A DNA stretch of 64,000 nucleotides from Actinorhabdospora filicis (GTDB lineage: Bacteria > Actinomycetota > Actinomycetes > Mycobacteriales > Micromonosporaceae). A program made the translations under genes and the position numbers. The DNA is taken from contig NZ_BSTX01000007.1 in assembly GCF_030269765.1 (NCBI RefSeq), forward strand, positions 62,001 through 126,000, in the 5' to 3' direction. Of the stretch, positions 54,541 through 62,204 are shown piece by piece (the stretch's first letter is position 1; every line of letters begins with the position of its first letter). The notes under the pieces were generated by a model, which was not told the origin of the DNA, ran no database searches, and was given only the letters and a program-made list of their open reading frames with translations.

Positions 54541-55752
54541 ATGAGCGAGGCTCCCGAAAACGGCGCGGGAGAGGTGCCCGGCGAGACCGGCTCTCCCGAA
54601 CCCGCCGAAGGCCCCGGGGAACCCGAGACCGCCGCCCCCGCCGAGGAGGCCGACGAGTCCTTCGCCGAGCCCGAGCCCGTCGTGGCCGCCGCGCGCGGGA
54701 AGTCCCCGTGGTGGGCCAAGACGATGGTCGTGGTCGGCGTGCTGCTCATGCTCGCCGCCGGTGGCGCCGTCTACGCCGCCCGGACCCTCACCGGCCACGT
54801 CAACGACGCGGTCGCGCAGGAGAACCTGCTGGGCGAGACCGCCGTCAAGACCGGCGTGGACTACGTCTCCACCGACGGCCCCCTGAACTTCCTGATGATC
54901 GGCACCGACTCGCGCGACACCCTCAACGCCGACGCCGAGGCCCGCACCGACACGATCATGGTCCTGCACATCCCCAAGGGCCTCCAGCGCGCCTACCTGG
55001 TGTCGATCCCGCGCGACCTGTGGGTCCCCATCAAGCGCTGCTACGAGGACCAGTCGCCCTGCGAGCAGCGCGTGAACGCCGCCTACGTCTTCGGCGGCGA
55101 GACCCGCGCCGAACGCTTCAAGCTGCTCGCCGAGACGGTCAGCGACCTCACCGGGCTGAAGTTCGACGGCGCCGCCATCATCAACTTCAACTCCTTCAAG
55201 GAGGTCGTCGACCTCGTCGGCGGCGTCGAGCTGTGCCTTGAGGACGACCTCACCTCGATCCACTCGTACAAGACCTTCAAGAAGGGCTGCGAGACCTACG
55301 GGCCCGTCGACGCGCTGGACATCGTCCGGCAGCGCAACTACCCCGACGGCGACTTCCAGCGGCAGCGCACCCAGCAGCAGTTCGTGAAGTCGCTGCTCAA
55401 GCGCGCCGAGGACGAGGGCTACCTGAGCGACTTCGGCAAGATCACCGCGCTCATCGACAAGGTGGGCGCGACCCTCACCGTCCAGTGCCCCACCGGGATG
55501 CTGCCCACCGACGTCGCCTACACCCTGCGCGGCATCAAACCCGGCGCGATGACCACCGTCCGCGTCCCGGCCTACCCGACGTGGATGGGGGACGCCTCGG
55601 TGCTCATGGCCGAACCCGGCGCCAAGGACCTGTGGGCCGCCCTGCGCGCCGACGACATGGCGGAGTTCCTCGGCACCCACCCCGAACTGATCAACAAGGA
55701 CCCCGGCGAGCAGCCCAAGACCGGTGAGGACGAGAACCGGGGAGGCCGCTGA
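54541..55752 (+). CDS. LCP-family (LytR-CpsA-Psr) cell-wall glycopolymer transferase
   Basis: 403 residues. A 55-residue acidic, Pro/Glu-rich cytoplasmic tail is followed by one membrane segment (about 60-82) and the extracellular LCP domain (about 110-330). That domain has NFLMIGTDSRD, EARTDTIMVLHI, VSIPRDLWV, VNAAYVFGG and IVRQRNYPDGDFQRQRTQQQF, covering the conserved Arg and Asp residues. These enzymes attach teichoic-acid-like or arabinogalactan polymers to peptidoglycan. It overlaps the next gene by one base (TGATG). Confidence 0.93.
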   Translation: MSEAPENGAGEVPGETGSPEPAEGPGEPETAAPAEEADESFAEPEPVVAAARGKSPWWAKTMVVVGVLLMLAAGGAVYAARTLTGHVNDAVAQENLLGETAVKTGVDYVSTDGPLNFLMIGTDSRDTLNADAEARTDTIMVLHIPKGLQRAYLVSIPRDLWVPIKRCYEDQSPCEQRVNAAYVFGGETRAERFKLLAETVSDLTGLKFDGAAIINFNSFKEVVDLVGGVELCLEDDLTSIHSYKTFKKGCETYGPVDALDIVRQRNYPDGDFQRQRTQQQFVKSLLKRAEDEGYLSDFGKITALIDKVGATLTVQCPTGMLPTDVAYTLRGIKPGAMTTVRVPAYPTWMGDASVLMAEPGAKDLWAALRADDMAEFLGTHPELINKDPGEQPKTGEDENRGGR

Positions 55753-56279
55753 TGACATCCCCGGCACTGCTGGACCGCGAGACCACCGCGCCACCGGCGC
55801 GCCCGCGACCCCGCCGCAAGGGCCGGTTCGCCGCCCTCGGCGCCGTGGCGGCCCTGGCGCTGGCCGCCGAGATCGCCGCCGCGGTCATCGGGCACGGCGG
55901 GTACGCGGCGGTCCTGTTCGGCATCCTGCTGTTCACCGGCTTCGGGACGGCCGTGGCGCTCACCGTGCTGGCCGAGCTGCGCAGGTTCGCCTGGTTCGAC
56001 CGCCACGGCGTGGCCGTCATGGCCGAACCCGACCACCGCGCCGGGCGCAGGGCCTACCGGTACACCGACGCCGGGGGAGCGTCCTACACCTACCTGTCGG
56101 CGAATCGGGCCGAGCGCAAGACCGTCCGCTACGACCCGGACGACCCCGCGCGGGCCGTGGAGCACGTCTCGTTCGGCGAGCGGTGCGTCCTGGCGGCCGG
56201 CGGGGGCTTCGGGGCGATCCTGGCCTGCGGCGGGCTGTTCGCGGTGACGCGGCTGTTCGGGCAGGCCCTCGGCGAGTAG
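55752..56279 (+). CDS. DUF3592-like membrane protein
   Basis: 175 residues. A basic N-terminus and two hydrophobic segments (about 30-50 and 52-72) are followed by a beta-rich domain ending VRYDPDDPARAV, the kind of YDP-P motif seen in DUF3592, and a third segment (about 148-168). It is coupled to the LCP gene. Its stop abuts the folC stop base to base; the junction (56273-56286) is a palindrome. Confidence 0.65.
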   Translation: MTSPALLDRETTAPPARPRPRRKGRFAALGAVAALALAAEIAAAVIGHGGYAAVLFGILLFTGFGTAVALTVLAELRRFAWFDRHGVAVMAEPDHRAGRRAYRYTDAGGASYTYLSANRAERKTVRYDPDDPARAVEHVSFGERCVLAAGGGFGAILACGGLFAVTRLFGQALGE

Positions 56280-57599
56280 CTACTCGCGGACCAGCAGCGT
56301 CCGCGCCTCGCCGACGGTGAACACCGAGCCGGTGATCAGCACGCCCGCCGTGCCCAGGGTCACGCCCTGGTCCTCCTCGGCCAGGGTCACCGCGAGCTCG
56401 ATGGCGTCGGGCAGGTGCGGGACGACGCGGACCCGCTCCTCGCCGAACACGTCCTCGGCCAGGCGGCCCAGCTTCGCCGGGGCCATCGCGCGCGGCGTCG
56501 AGCTGCGCGTCACGATCAGCCGGTCGGTGATGGGCTCCAGCAGCTCCAGCATCCCCAGCACGTCCTTGCCCTCCACCGAGCCGATCACGGTGACCAGGCG
56601 CTCGAAGGAGAACTCGTCGCGCACCGTGTCGACGGTGGCCTTCATGCCGTGCGGGTTGTGCGCGGCGTCCAGCAGCACCGTCGGGGCGGTGCGGACGCGC
56701 TCCAGCCGGCCGGGCGAGGTGACCTGCGCGAAGCCCTCGCGCACGACCTCGGCGTCCAGGCCGGTGCCGAGCAGCGTCTCCACCGCCGCCAGCGCCACCG
56801 CCGCGTTCTGTGCCTGGTGCGCGCCGTGGAGGGGCACGAAGACCTCCTCGTAGCGCTCGCCGAGGCCCTGGAGGGTCAGCACCTGCCCGCCGAAGGCCAG
56901 GTAGCGCTCCTCGACGCCGAAGTCCTTGCCCTCGCGGACCACGCTCGCGCCGACCTGGGCGGTGCGGCGCAGCAGCGCCTCCATCGCCTCCGGCTCCTGG
57001 CGGGCGGTGACCAGCGTCGCGCCCTTGTGGACGATGCCGGCCTTCATGTCGGCGATGTCCTCGATCCGGTCGCCGAGGAACTCGGCGTGGTCCATGCCGA
57101 TGGGGGTGATGACGGCGACCTCGGCGCCCAGCACGTTCGTGGAGTCGGTCTCGCCGCCCAGCCCGACCTCGATGACGCCGACGTCGACGGGCGCGTCGGC
57201 GAAGGCGGCGAACGCGGTGGCCGTGGTCACGTCGAAGTAGGTGAGGGTCTCCCCGAGCTGCGCGTCGACGAGGTGCGCCACCGGCCCGACCTCGCCGTAG
57301 ACGCGCACGAAGTCCTCCTCGGAGATCGGCTCGCCGTCGATGCTGATGCGCTCGCGGATGGTCTTCAGGTGCGGGCTGGTGTAGCGGCCGGTGCGCAGGC
57401 CGTGCGCGCGCAGCAGTGACTCGATCATCCGCGCGGTGGTGGTCTTGCCGTTGGTGCCGGTGAGGTGGATGGAGCGGAAGGCGCGCTGCGGGTTGCCCAG
57501 GTGGTCCAGGAGGGCCTTCATGCGGTCCAGGTCGAAGACCATGCGGGTGAAGCCCCTGGCCTCCAGCTCGGCGTTGGCGGCGGTGAAGTCGTCGGTCAC
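56280..57599 (-). CDS. folC: Bifunctional folylpolyglutamate/dihydrofolate synthase
   Basis: 439 residues. The ATP-binding TGTNGKTTTARM loop lies near 47-58, the TSPHLKTIRERI omega region follows, then EVGLGGETDSTNV, ITPIGMDHAEFLG and the Mur-ligase C-domain stretch DAAHNPHGMKAT. It adds glutamates to folates and/or dihydropteroate. GTG 57599 has TAGGCT six bases upstream and no ribosome-binding site, so the transcript is probably leaderless. Confidence 0.96.
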   Translation of the reverse strand: MTDDFTAANAELEARGFTRMVFDLDRMKALLDHLGNPQRAFRSIHLTGTNGKTTTARMIESLLRAHGLRTGRYTSPHLKTIRERISIDGEPISEEDFVRVYGEVGPVAHLVDAQLGETLTYFDVTTATAFAAFADAPVDVGVIEVGLGGETDSTNVLGAEVAVITPIGMDHAEFLGDRIEDIADMKAGIVHKGATLVTARQEPEAMEALLRRTAQVGASVVREGKDFGVEERYLAFGGQVLTLQGLGERYEEVFVPLHGAHQAQNAAVALAAVETLLGTGLDAEVVREGFAQVTSPGRLERVRTAPTVLLDAAHNPHGMKATVDTVRDEFSFERLVTVIGSVEGKDVLGMLELLEPITDRLIVTRSSTPRAMAPAKLGRLAEDVFGEERVRVVPHLPDAIELAVTLAEEDQGVTLGTAGVLITGSVFTVGEARTLLVRE

Positions 57600-57605
57600 G
57601 ACGAG

Positions 57606-57611
57606 AGCCTA
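57606..57611 (-). promoter_or_regulatory. Putative leaderless -10 box of folC
   Basis: TAGGCT on the minus strand, six bases before GTG 57599. Confidence 0.4.
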
Positions 57612-57712
57612 ATCCGCGGGCGGGGCGGGCGTGGCCGACCCGGGGGTCGCCGCCGGGTGATCTGTGCCGGGCGTCACGCGGCCCGGTAAGTGCCGATTCC
57701 CATCGCGCACCG

Positions 57713-57718
57713 TACGTT
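57713..57718 (+). promoter_or_regulatory. Putative leaderless -10 box of rarD
   Basis: TACGTT lies six bases before GTG 57725, and no Shine-Dalgarno sequence is seen. Confidence 0.35.
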
Positions 57719-57724
57719 TCTTCT

Positions 57725-58645
57725 GTGAGCGACTCCCGCCGCGGCTATCTCGCCGCGTTCGCCGCGTACGGCATGTGGGGCCTGGTCCCCCTCTACTGGA
57801 AACTCGTCAAGCCCGCCGGGGCCGTCGAGATCCTGGGCCATCGCATCCTCTGGTCGGTGGCCTTCACCGGCCTGCTCCTGTACGCGGTGAAGGTGCGGAC
57901 GAAGAAGCCCTCGGCCCTGGGCGGCCTGCTCAAGAACCGCCGCAAGCTGCTCGGCGTCGGCATCGCCGCCCTGGTGATCACCGTCAACTGGGGCATCTAC
58001 ATCTACGGCGTCAACGCCGGGCGGGTCGTGGAGACCTCCCTGGGCTACTTCATCAACCCGCTGGTCTCGGTGGCCCTCGGCGTGGCCTTCTTCGGTGAGC
58101 GGCTGCGGCCCTGGCAGTGGGCGGCGGTGGCGACCGGCGCGGTGGCCGTGGGCGTCCTGACCCTCGACTACGGGCACCCGCCGTGGATCGCGCTGGCCCT
58201 GGCCTTCAGCTTCGCCGCCTACGGCGCGGTGAAGAAGCGCCTGGGCCTGCCGCCGGGGGAGAGCCTGTTCGTGGAGTCGGCGTTCATGGCGATCCCGGCG
58301 CTGGCCTTCATCGGCTGGCTGGAGGCGAGCGGGCGGGGGACCTTCGCGTCCATCTCCGTCGGGCACGCGCTGCTGCTGGCGGGCGGCGGTGTGGTGACGG
58401 CCGTCCCGCTGATCTTCTTCGGGGCGGCGGCCAACCGGCTGCCCCTGTCGGTGATGGGCATGATCCAGTACATCGGGCCGGTCCTGCAGTTCGCCATCGG
58501 CGTCTTCGTCTTCGGCGAGGACATGCCGGTGGGCCGCTGGCTGGGCTTCGGCCTGGTCTGGGGCGCGCTGGCGCTGTTCAGCTTCGACGCGGTGCGGCGG
58601 GTCAGGGCGGTGCGGCGGGAGCCGGTCGCGGTCAGCGTTCCCTGA
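57725..58645 (+). CDS. rarD: RarD-family EamA transporter
   Basis: 306 residues, ten membrane segments. The RarD-specific start GYLAAFAAYGMWGLVPLYWKLV and the motifs HRILWS, NWGIYIYGVN and ETSLGYFINPLV are clear. RarD proteins are probable exporters with unknown substrate. The gene converges on the VOC gene with a 14-base 3' overlap. Confidence 0.93.
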   Translation: MSDSRRGYLAAFAAYGMWGLVPLYWKLVKPAGAVEILGHRILWSVAFTGLLLYAVKVRTKKPSALGGLLKNRRKLLGVGIAALVITVNWGIYIYGVNAGRVVETSLGYFINPLVSVALGVAFFGERLRPWQWAAVATGAVAVGVLTLDYGHPPWIALALAFSFAAYGAVKKRLGLPPGESLFVESAFMAIPALAFIGWLEASGRGTFASISVGHALLLAGGGVVTAVPLIFFGAAANRLPLSVMGMIQYIGPVLQFAIGVFVFGEDMPVGRWLGFGLVWGALALFSFDAVRRVRAVRREPVAVSVP

Positions 58646-59537
58646 TCTCGGTGATGGCCAGGCCGTGCCCGTCGGGGTCGGTGAAGGACGCGGCCAGCAC
58701 CTCGTAGGTCTCGCCGGTGATGGCCGCGCGAGGCGGGTGGCTGAAGATCACGCCGCGCTCCTGGAGTTGCAGGAACGCGTTGGCCACGTCCGGGACCTCC
58801 AGGGCCAGGTGCATCAGCGAGCCGCGGGCCACGGGGGCGTCGTCGCGGTGGCAGAGCAGGACCCGCCCGAACCCGGCCTCCAGCAGCACCGCGTCGGAGC
58901 TGCGGTCCAGCTCGACCAGGCCGAGCAGGCCGACGTAGAAGTCCACCGAGCGGGTGAGGTCGGCCACGACCAGGGTGGCCGCGACGTCCCGGACGGAGGC
59001 GGCCGGCAGCGAGGTCTCGCTGACGAAGGCGCGCTTGGTGTCCCAGGCCGGCTGAGGGGCGTCGAGGTGCCCGGCGGCGGTGTAGGAGTCGCTCACCGGT
59101 GACGGCCGCGGCGCCGGGACCGGCGGGGGCGGCGGGGGAGGTGCCGGGGCGGGTTCGGGCTCCTCGGCGCGGAAGGTGCGCTCCAGGTCGTCGAAGCCCA
59201 GGCCGTCGTCCTCTTCCTCCTCCTCGGCCTCCTTTTCGCGCAGGCCCTCGTCGTCCTCCTCGTCCTCGTGGCGCAGCTCGGCCTTGAACTCCTCCAGCGG
59301 GGAGGGGTTGTTGCGGGGCGCGGCCCGCCCGGCCTGGCGCAGCCGGTTCAGCATCCGCTCATAGGTGAGCAGCGCCACTCCGGCGGAGAGGAAGAGGAAG
59401 GCCAGCAGGCCCATGGTGAGGTCGCGCGCGCCGACGGCGAGCGCGGCCAGGAAGAACGCGACGAGAAGTAAAAACCCGGCTCCCAGGAGGCGCGCCGACA
59501 TCGGCCTGCGCGCGGGCCGCCGCTGCCGAACCGCCAT
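58632..59537 (-). CDS. Membrane-anchored VOC (glyoxalase-fold) protein
   Basis: 301 residues. Two hydrophobic segments (about 14-34 and 40-58) are followed by a very acidic, probably coiled or disordered part (about 85-125, runs of Glu and Asp), a Pro-rich linker, and a VOC/glyoxalase domain (about 180-300). The domain has ATLVVADLTRSVDFYVGLLG and ends DPDGHGLAITEI. It may bind a small molecule or resist a drug at the membrane; the exact role is unknown. Codon 23 or so is TTA (59471-59469). AAAGGAG lies eight bases before ATG 59537. The fusion is unusual. Confidence 0.8.
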   Translation of the reverse strand: MAVRQRRPARRPMSARLLGAGFLLLVAFFLAALAVGARDLTMGLLAFLFLSAGVALLTYERMLNRLRQAGRAAPRNNPSPLEEFKAELRHEDEEDDEGLREKEAEEEEEDDGLGFDDLERTFRAEEPEPAPAPPPPPPPVPAPRPSPVSDSYTAAGHLDAPQPAWDTKRAFVSETSLPAASVRDVAATLVVADLTRSVDFYVGLLGLVELDRSSDAVLLEAGFGRVLLCHRDDAPVARGSLMHLALEVPDVANAFLQLQERGVIFSHPPRAAITGETYEVLAASFTDPDGHGLAITEIRER

Positions 59538-59712
59538 CTATCACTCCTTTGTGGACACGCGGGGGACGGGTGTCTGCGCGCAGCTTAGATCCCGTCACGC
59601 TCCGGCGGCAACCATCCGGGCGACGCCCGGGACGCCGGTCCTCGGCTCGCGGAGGTCGGCCGTCCGGTTAAGCTGGCCGCCCATCCTGTACACCCAGAAG
59701 GGGGACACCGAC

Positions 59713-60114
59713 GTGTCTCAGCGGACCCTGGTCCTGATCAAGCCGGACGCGGTCCGGCGCGGCCTCGTGGGCGAGATCCTGGCGCGCCTGGAGCGCAAGG
59801 GCCTGCGCATCGAGGAGATGCGGCTGCGCACCATGGACGCCGATCTCGCCGACGCCCACTACGCCGACCACGTCGAGAAGCCCTTCTACCCGCCGCTGAA
59901 GGAGTTCATGCTCAGCGGGCCGCTGGTGTCGCTGATCGTCTCCGGTGACGAGTCGATCCCGGTGATCCGGGCTCTGGCCGGGGCCACCGACGGCCGCGCG
60001 GCGGCGCCGGGCACGATCCGGGGCGACCTGTCGCTGTCCAACCGGGAGAACCTGATCCACGCCAGCGACTCCGAGGAGTCGGCCGAGCGCGAGATCAAGC
60101 TCTGGTTCGGCTGA
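59713..60114 (+). CDS. ndk: Nucleoside diphosphate kinase
   Basis: 133 residues, with the N-terminal TLVLIKPDAVRRGLVGEI and the catalytic His116 in NLIHASDS. It transfers the gamma phosphate between nucleoside triphosphates and diphosphates. The length is normal. GTG 59713 is chosen because homology starts at SQRTLVLIKPD and AAGGGGG lies about nine bases upstream. Confidence 0.97.
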   Translation: MSQRTLVLIKPDAVRRGLVGEILARLERKGLRIEEMRLRTMDADLADAHYADHVEKPFYPPLKEFMLSGPLVSLIVSGDESIPVIRALAGATDGRAAAPGTIRGDLSLSNRENLIHASDSEESAEREIKLWFG

Positions 60115-60136
60115 GCCGAGGGGCCGGGCGCGCGCC

Positions 60137-61786
60137 TCAGCGGTGGGGCGCGCGGTACTTGGAGAACTGCTCGGGCGGGATGTTCCCGACCTCCCCGCCG
60201 GTGCCGGTGACGATCTTGCTGACGCTTTCGTTGTAGGCGTCGTCGTTCCAGTAGCCGGTGTGGCCGGTATAGCCGCCGTCGAAGACGTTGGCGCCGTAGC
60301 CGTGGCTCACGGTGTCGGCGCCGTGGAGCCCGCGCGCGAGGTTGATCACGTCGAGGTTGCCGGTGGAGGCGTAGACCTTCGGGTGGCCCTTGTAGTCGGC
60401 GGCGGTGGTGCCGTGGTCCTGGCCGCTGCCGGGGGCGGCGACCTGGACGAGGTTGTCCACCTTGAGGTCGTGCTTCTCGGCGGCGGTGCCCACCACCGAG
60501 GCCCCGTAGCTGTGCCCGAGGAGGGTGTTGCGGGAGTGGTCGGGCCCGTGTTCGTTGGTGGTGCGCAGGCCCTGCTGGAAGCGCGCCAGGTCGTCGGCGG
60601 CCTGGTGGCGGTACTTCGGGTCGGTGGCGTCGGTGAGCTCGTCGGGTGAGTCGTAGCCCTGCCAGACGATCGAGGCGGTGGTCTTGGACGGGTCGCGCCC
60701 GGCGGCGTCCTTCTGCATCTGGTCGGCCCGGTCGATGTCGGTCTTGAAGCCGTCGTTGAGGCCGCCGCCGGTGCCCGGGACGTAGGTGGCGACATTGTCG
60801 GCCTTGTCGGGGTTGCCGATGGCCACCGCGGCCTTGCCGTCGTTCTGCGGGTCGAGGGACAGCAGGTGGGCCTGGGGTTTCGAGCCGTCGTTGAGGCGGG
60901 CGTCGATGGCGTCGAGGCCGTGTTTCTTGGCCTCCAGGTCCTCGATCTTCTGCCGCGCGGCGTCGAGTCTCGGGTCGAAGGGGTCGAGTTTCCCTTCGCC
61001 GACCTCGTGCCGCAGCCGGTCCAGTTCGGCCTTGGCGCCGGCGATGTCCCGGTCGTTCTGCTCGCGGGCGTAGTCGAGGGTGACGCGGTTGGCGTCGTCG
61101 CGGTCGGTGGTGGGGATCCCGTCCATGTTCCCGACGATGCCGGGGTACTCGTTCTTGAGGGACTCCTGCTCCTCTTCGCTGAGCCCGTCCCACCACTTCT
61201 TGACCTCGTCGGGCGTGGGCGGCTGCCCGTCGTGGCCTTCGGGCCGGGTCTGGAGCGCGGTGAGCGGGTCGACGTTGGGGGCTTCGGGCGTGGTGATCGC
61301 CGCGAGGGCCTTCGCCGCGTCCTTGTCGGCCTTGTTCGCCAGCTCCAGCGCGCGCTTGATCTCGTCGGCGACGGCCTCGACGCCCTGGCGGATGGAGGCC
61401 ATCCAGCCGTCGGACTTGCGGGCCTCGGGCGGCGGGTCGGCGGTGACGCTGCCGTCGGGGTGGATCTTCGCGGGCACGCGGGCGGCGTGGTCCTCGGCGG
61501 CATTGAGCATCTTCTGCGCCTCGGTCACGTCGTGGGCGAGCCTGCCGAGGATCTCACCCATGGCGGTGAAGGCGACCTGCGCCTGGACGTAGTCGCGGGA
61601 GGCCTCGACGATGGAGTGGCGCGCGGCGACCGCGTCGTTCCCCTGCCAGGCGCGGTCGAGGTCGTTGCCGTACTTGCCGACGTCCTCGGCGTACTGGTCC
61701 ATGTCGCGGCCGATGGAGGCGGCCTTGGTGCCGCCCTCGGTCCACACCGCCGGGCGGGCGTCCTTGAGCTGCCGGTAGTCGACCAC
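60137..61786 (-). CDS. DUF1023 alpha/beta-hydrolase with WXG100-like N-terminus
   Basis: 549 residues. The first 130 or so are helical and resemble ESX-substrate/WXG100-type hairpins (DRAWQGNDAVAARH). A helical linker (about 170-300, including EEEQESLKNEYPGI) leads to an alpha/beta-hydrolase domain (about 330-530) with the nucleophile elbow LLGHSYGASV and a GHTGYW near the C-terminus. No classical signal peptide is seen. With the small WXG100-like protein encoded three bases upstream, it is a candidate for type VII (ESX-like) export. GTG 61786 is the start. Confidence 0.82.
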   Translation of the reverse strand: MVDYRQLKDARPAVWTEGGTKAASIGRDMDQYAEDVGKYGNDLDRAWQGNDAVAARHSIVEASRDYVQAQVAFTAMGEILGRLAHDVTEAQKMLNAAEDHAARVPAKIHPDGSVTADPPPEARKSDGWMASIRQGVEAVADEIKRALELANKADKDAAKALAAITTPEAPNVDPLTALQTRPEGHDGQPPTPDEVKKWWDGLSEEEQESLKNEYPGIVGNMDGIPTTDRDDANRVTLDYAREQNDRDIAGAKAELDRLRHEVGEGKLDPFDPRLDAARQKIEDLEAKKHGLDAIDARLNDGSKPQAHLLSLDPQNDGKAAVAIGNPDKADNVATYVPGTGGGLNDGFKTDIDRADQMQKDAAGRDPSKTTASIVWQGYDSPDELTDATDPKYRHQAADDLARFQQGLRTTNEHGPDHSRNTLLGHSYGASVVGTAAEKHDLKVDNLVQVAAPGSGQDHGTTAADYKGHPKVYASTGNLDVINLARGLHGADTVSHGYGANVFDGGYTGHTGYWNDDAYNESVSKIVTGTGGEVGNIPPEQFSKYRAPHR

Positions 61787-61789
61787 GGC

Positions 61790-62107
61790 TCACATCCCGG
61801 GGACGGCGCCGAGGTACTCCTTGGCGAGGTTCACCTCGGACTTCACGGTGCTCTCGGTGCGCCGGTAGTTCTCGGCGGACTCGACGACCTTCTGGCCGGT
61901 GTCGGCGCACTTGCCGGCGGCCTTGAGGGTGTCCTCGACGAGCTTCTTCGCGATCGTGGACAGCGCCTTGGCGGAGGCGAAGCCGTCATTGCCCTGGGCG
62001 GTGCGCTCGATGACGCCCCGTGACCGTCCGATGTAGTCGGTGATCTCGGTCCCCGCGGTGATCACCTTCGCCGCGATGGACTTCACCGTGCCGTACTCGA
62101 ATTCCAT
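61790..62107 (-). CDS. WXG100/EspC-like small helical protein
   Basis: 105 residues of helix-turn-helix hairpin character, beginning MEFEYGTVKSIAAKVITAG, with GNDGFASAKAL at the turn and YRRTESTVKSEVNLAKEYLG at the end. The terminal YxxxE/D-like signal (Y-R-R-T-E) fits a type VII secretion substrate or partner. It starts at 62107, because the upstream in-frame part has no codon bias. It is translated just before the DUF1023 hydrolase. Confidence 0.75.
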   Translation of the reverse strand: MEFEYGTVKSIAAKVITAGTEITDYIGRSRGVIERTAQGNDGFASAKALSTIAKKLVEDTLKAAGKCADTGQKVVESAENYRRTESTVKSEVNLAKEYLGAVPGM

Positions 62108-62160
62108 GGCCGCTCCCGCCTCTCGTGACCGCCCCTCTCGTGACGGGAGCGTAAGGCAAA

Positions 62161-62194
62161 GGGGCGGTCCCGCGCTGTCCCGCGCGACCGCCCC
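62161..62194 (-). terminator. Hairpin terminator of the anthranilate synthase gene
   Basis: GGGGCGGTC pairs with 62186-62194, with inner GCG pairing, 11 bases past the stop at 62205. Confidence 0.7.
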
Positions 62195-62204
62195 CGCCAC
62201 CGTC

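Noticed and set aside
56273..56286. Palindrome formed by the abutting stop codons of two convergent genes
   Set aside because: It follows from two TAG codons back to back with similar flanking codons; too short to claim a function.
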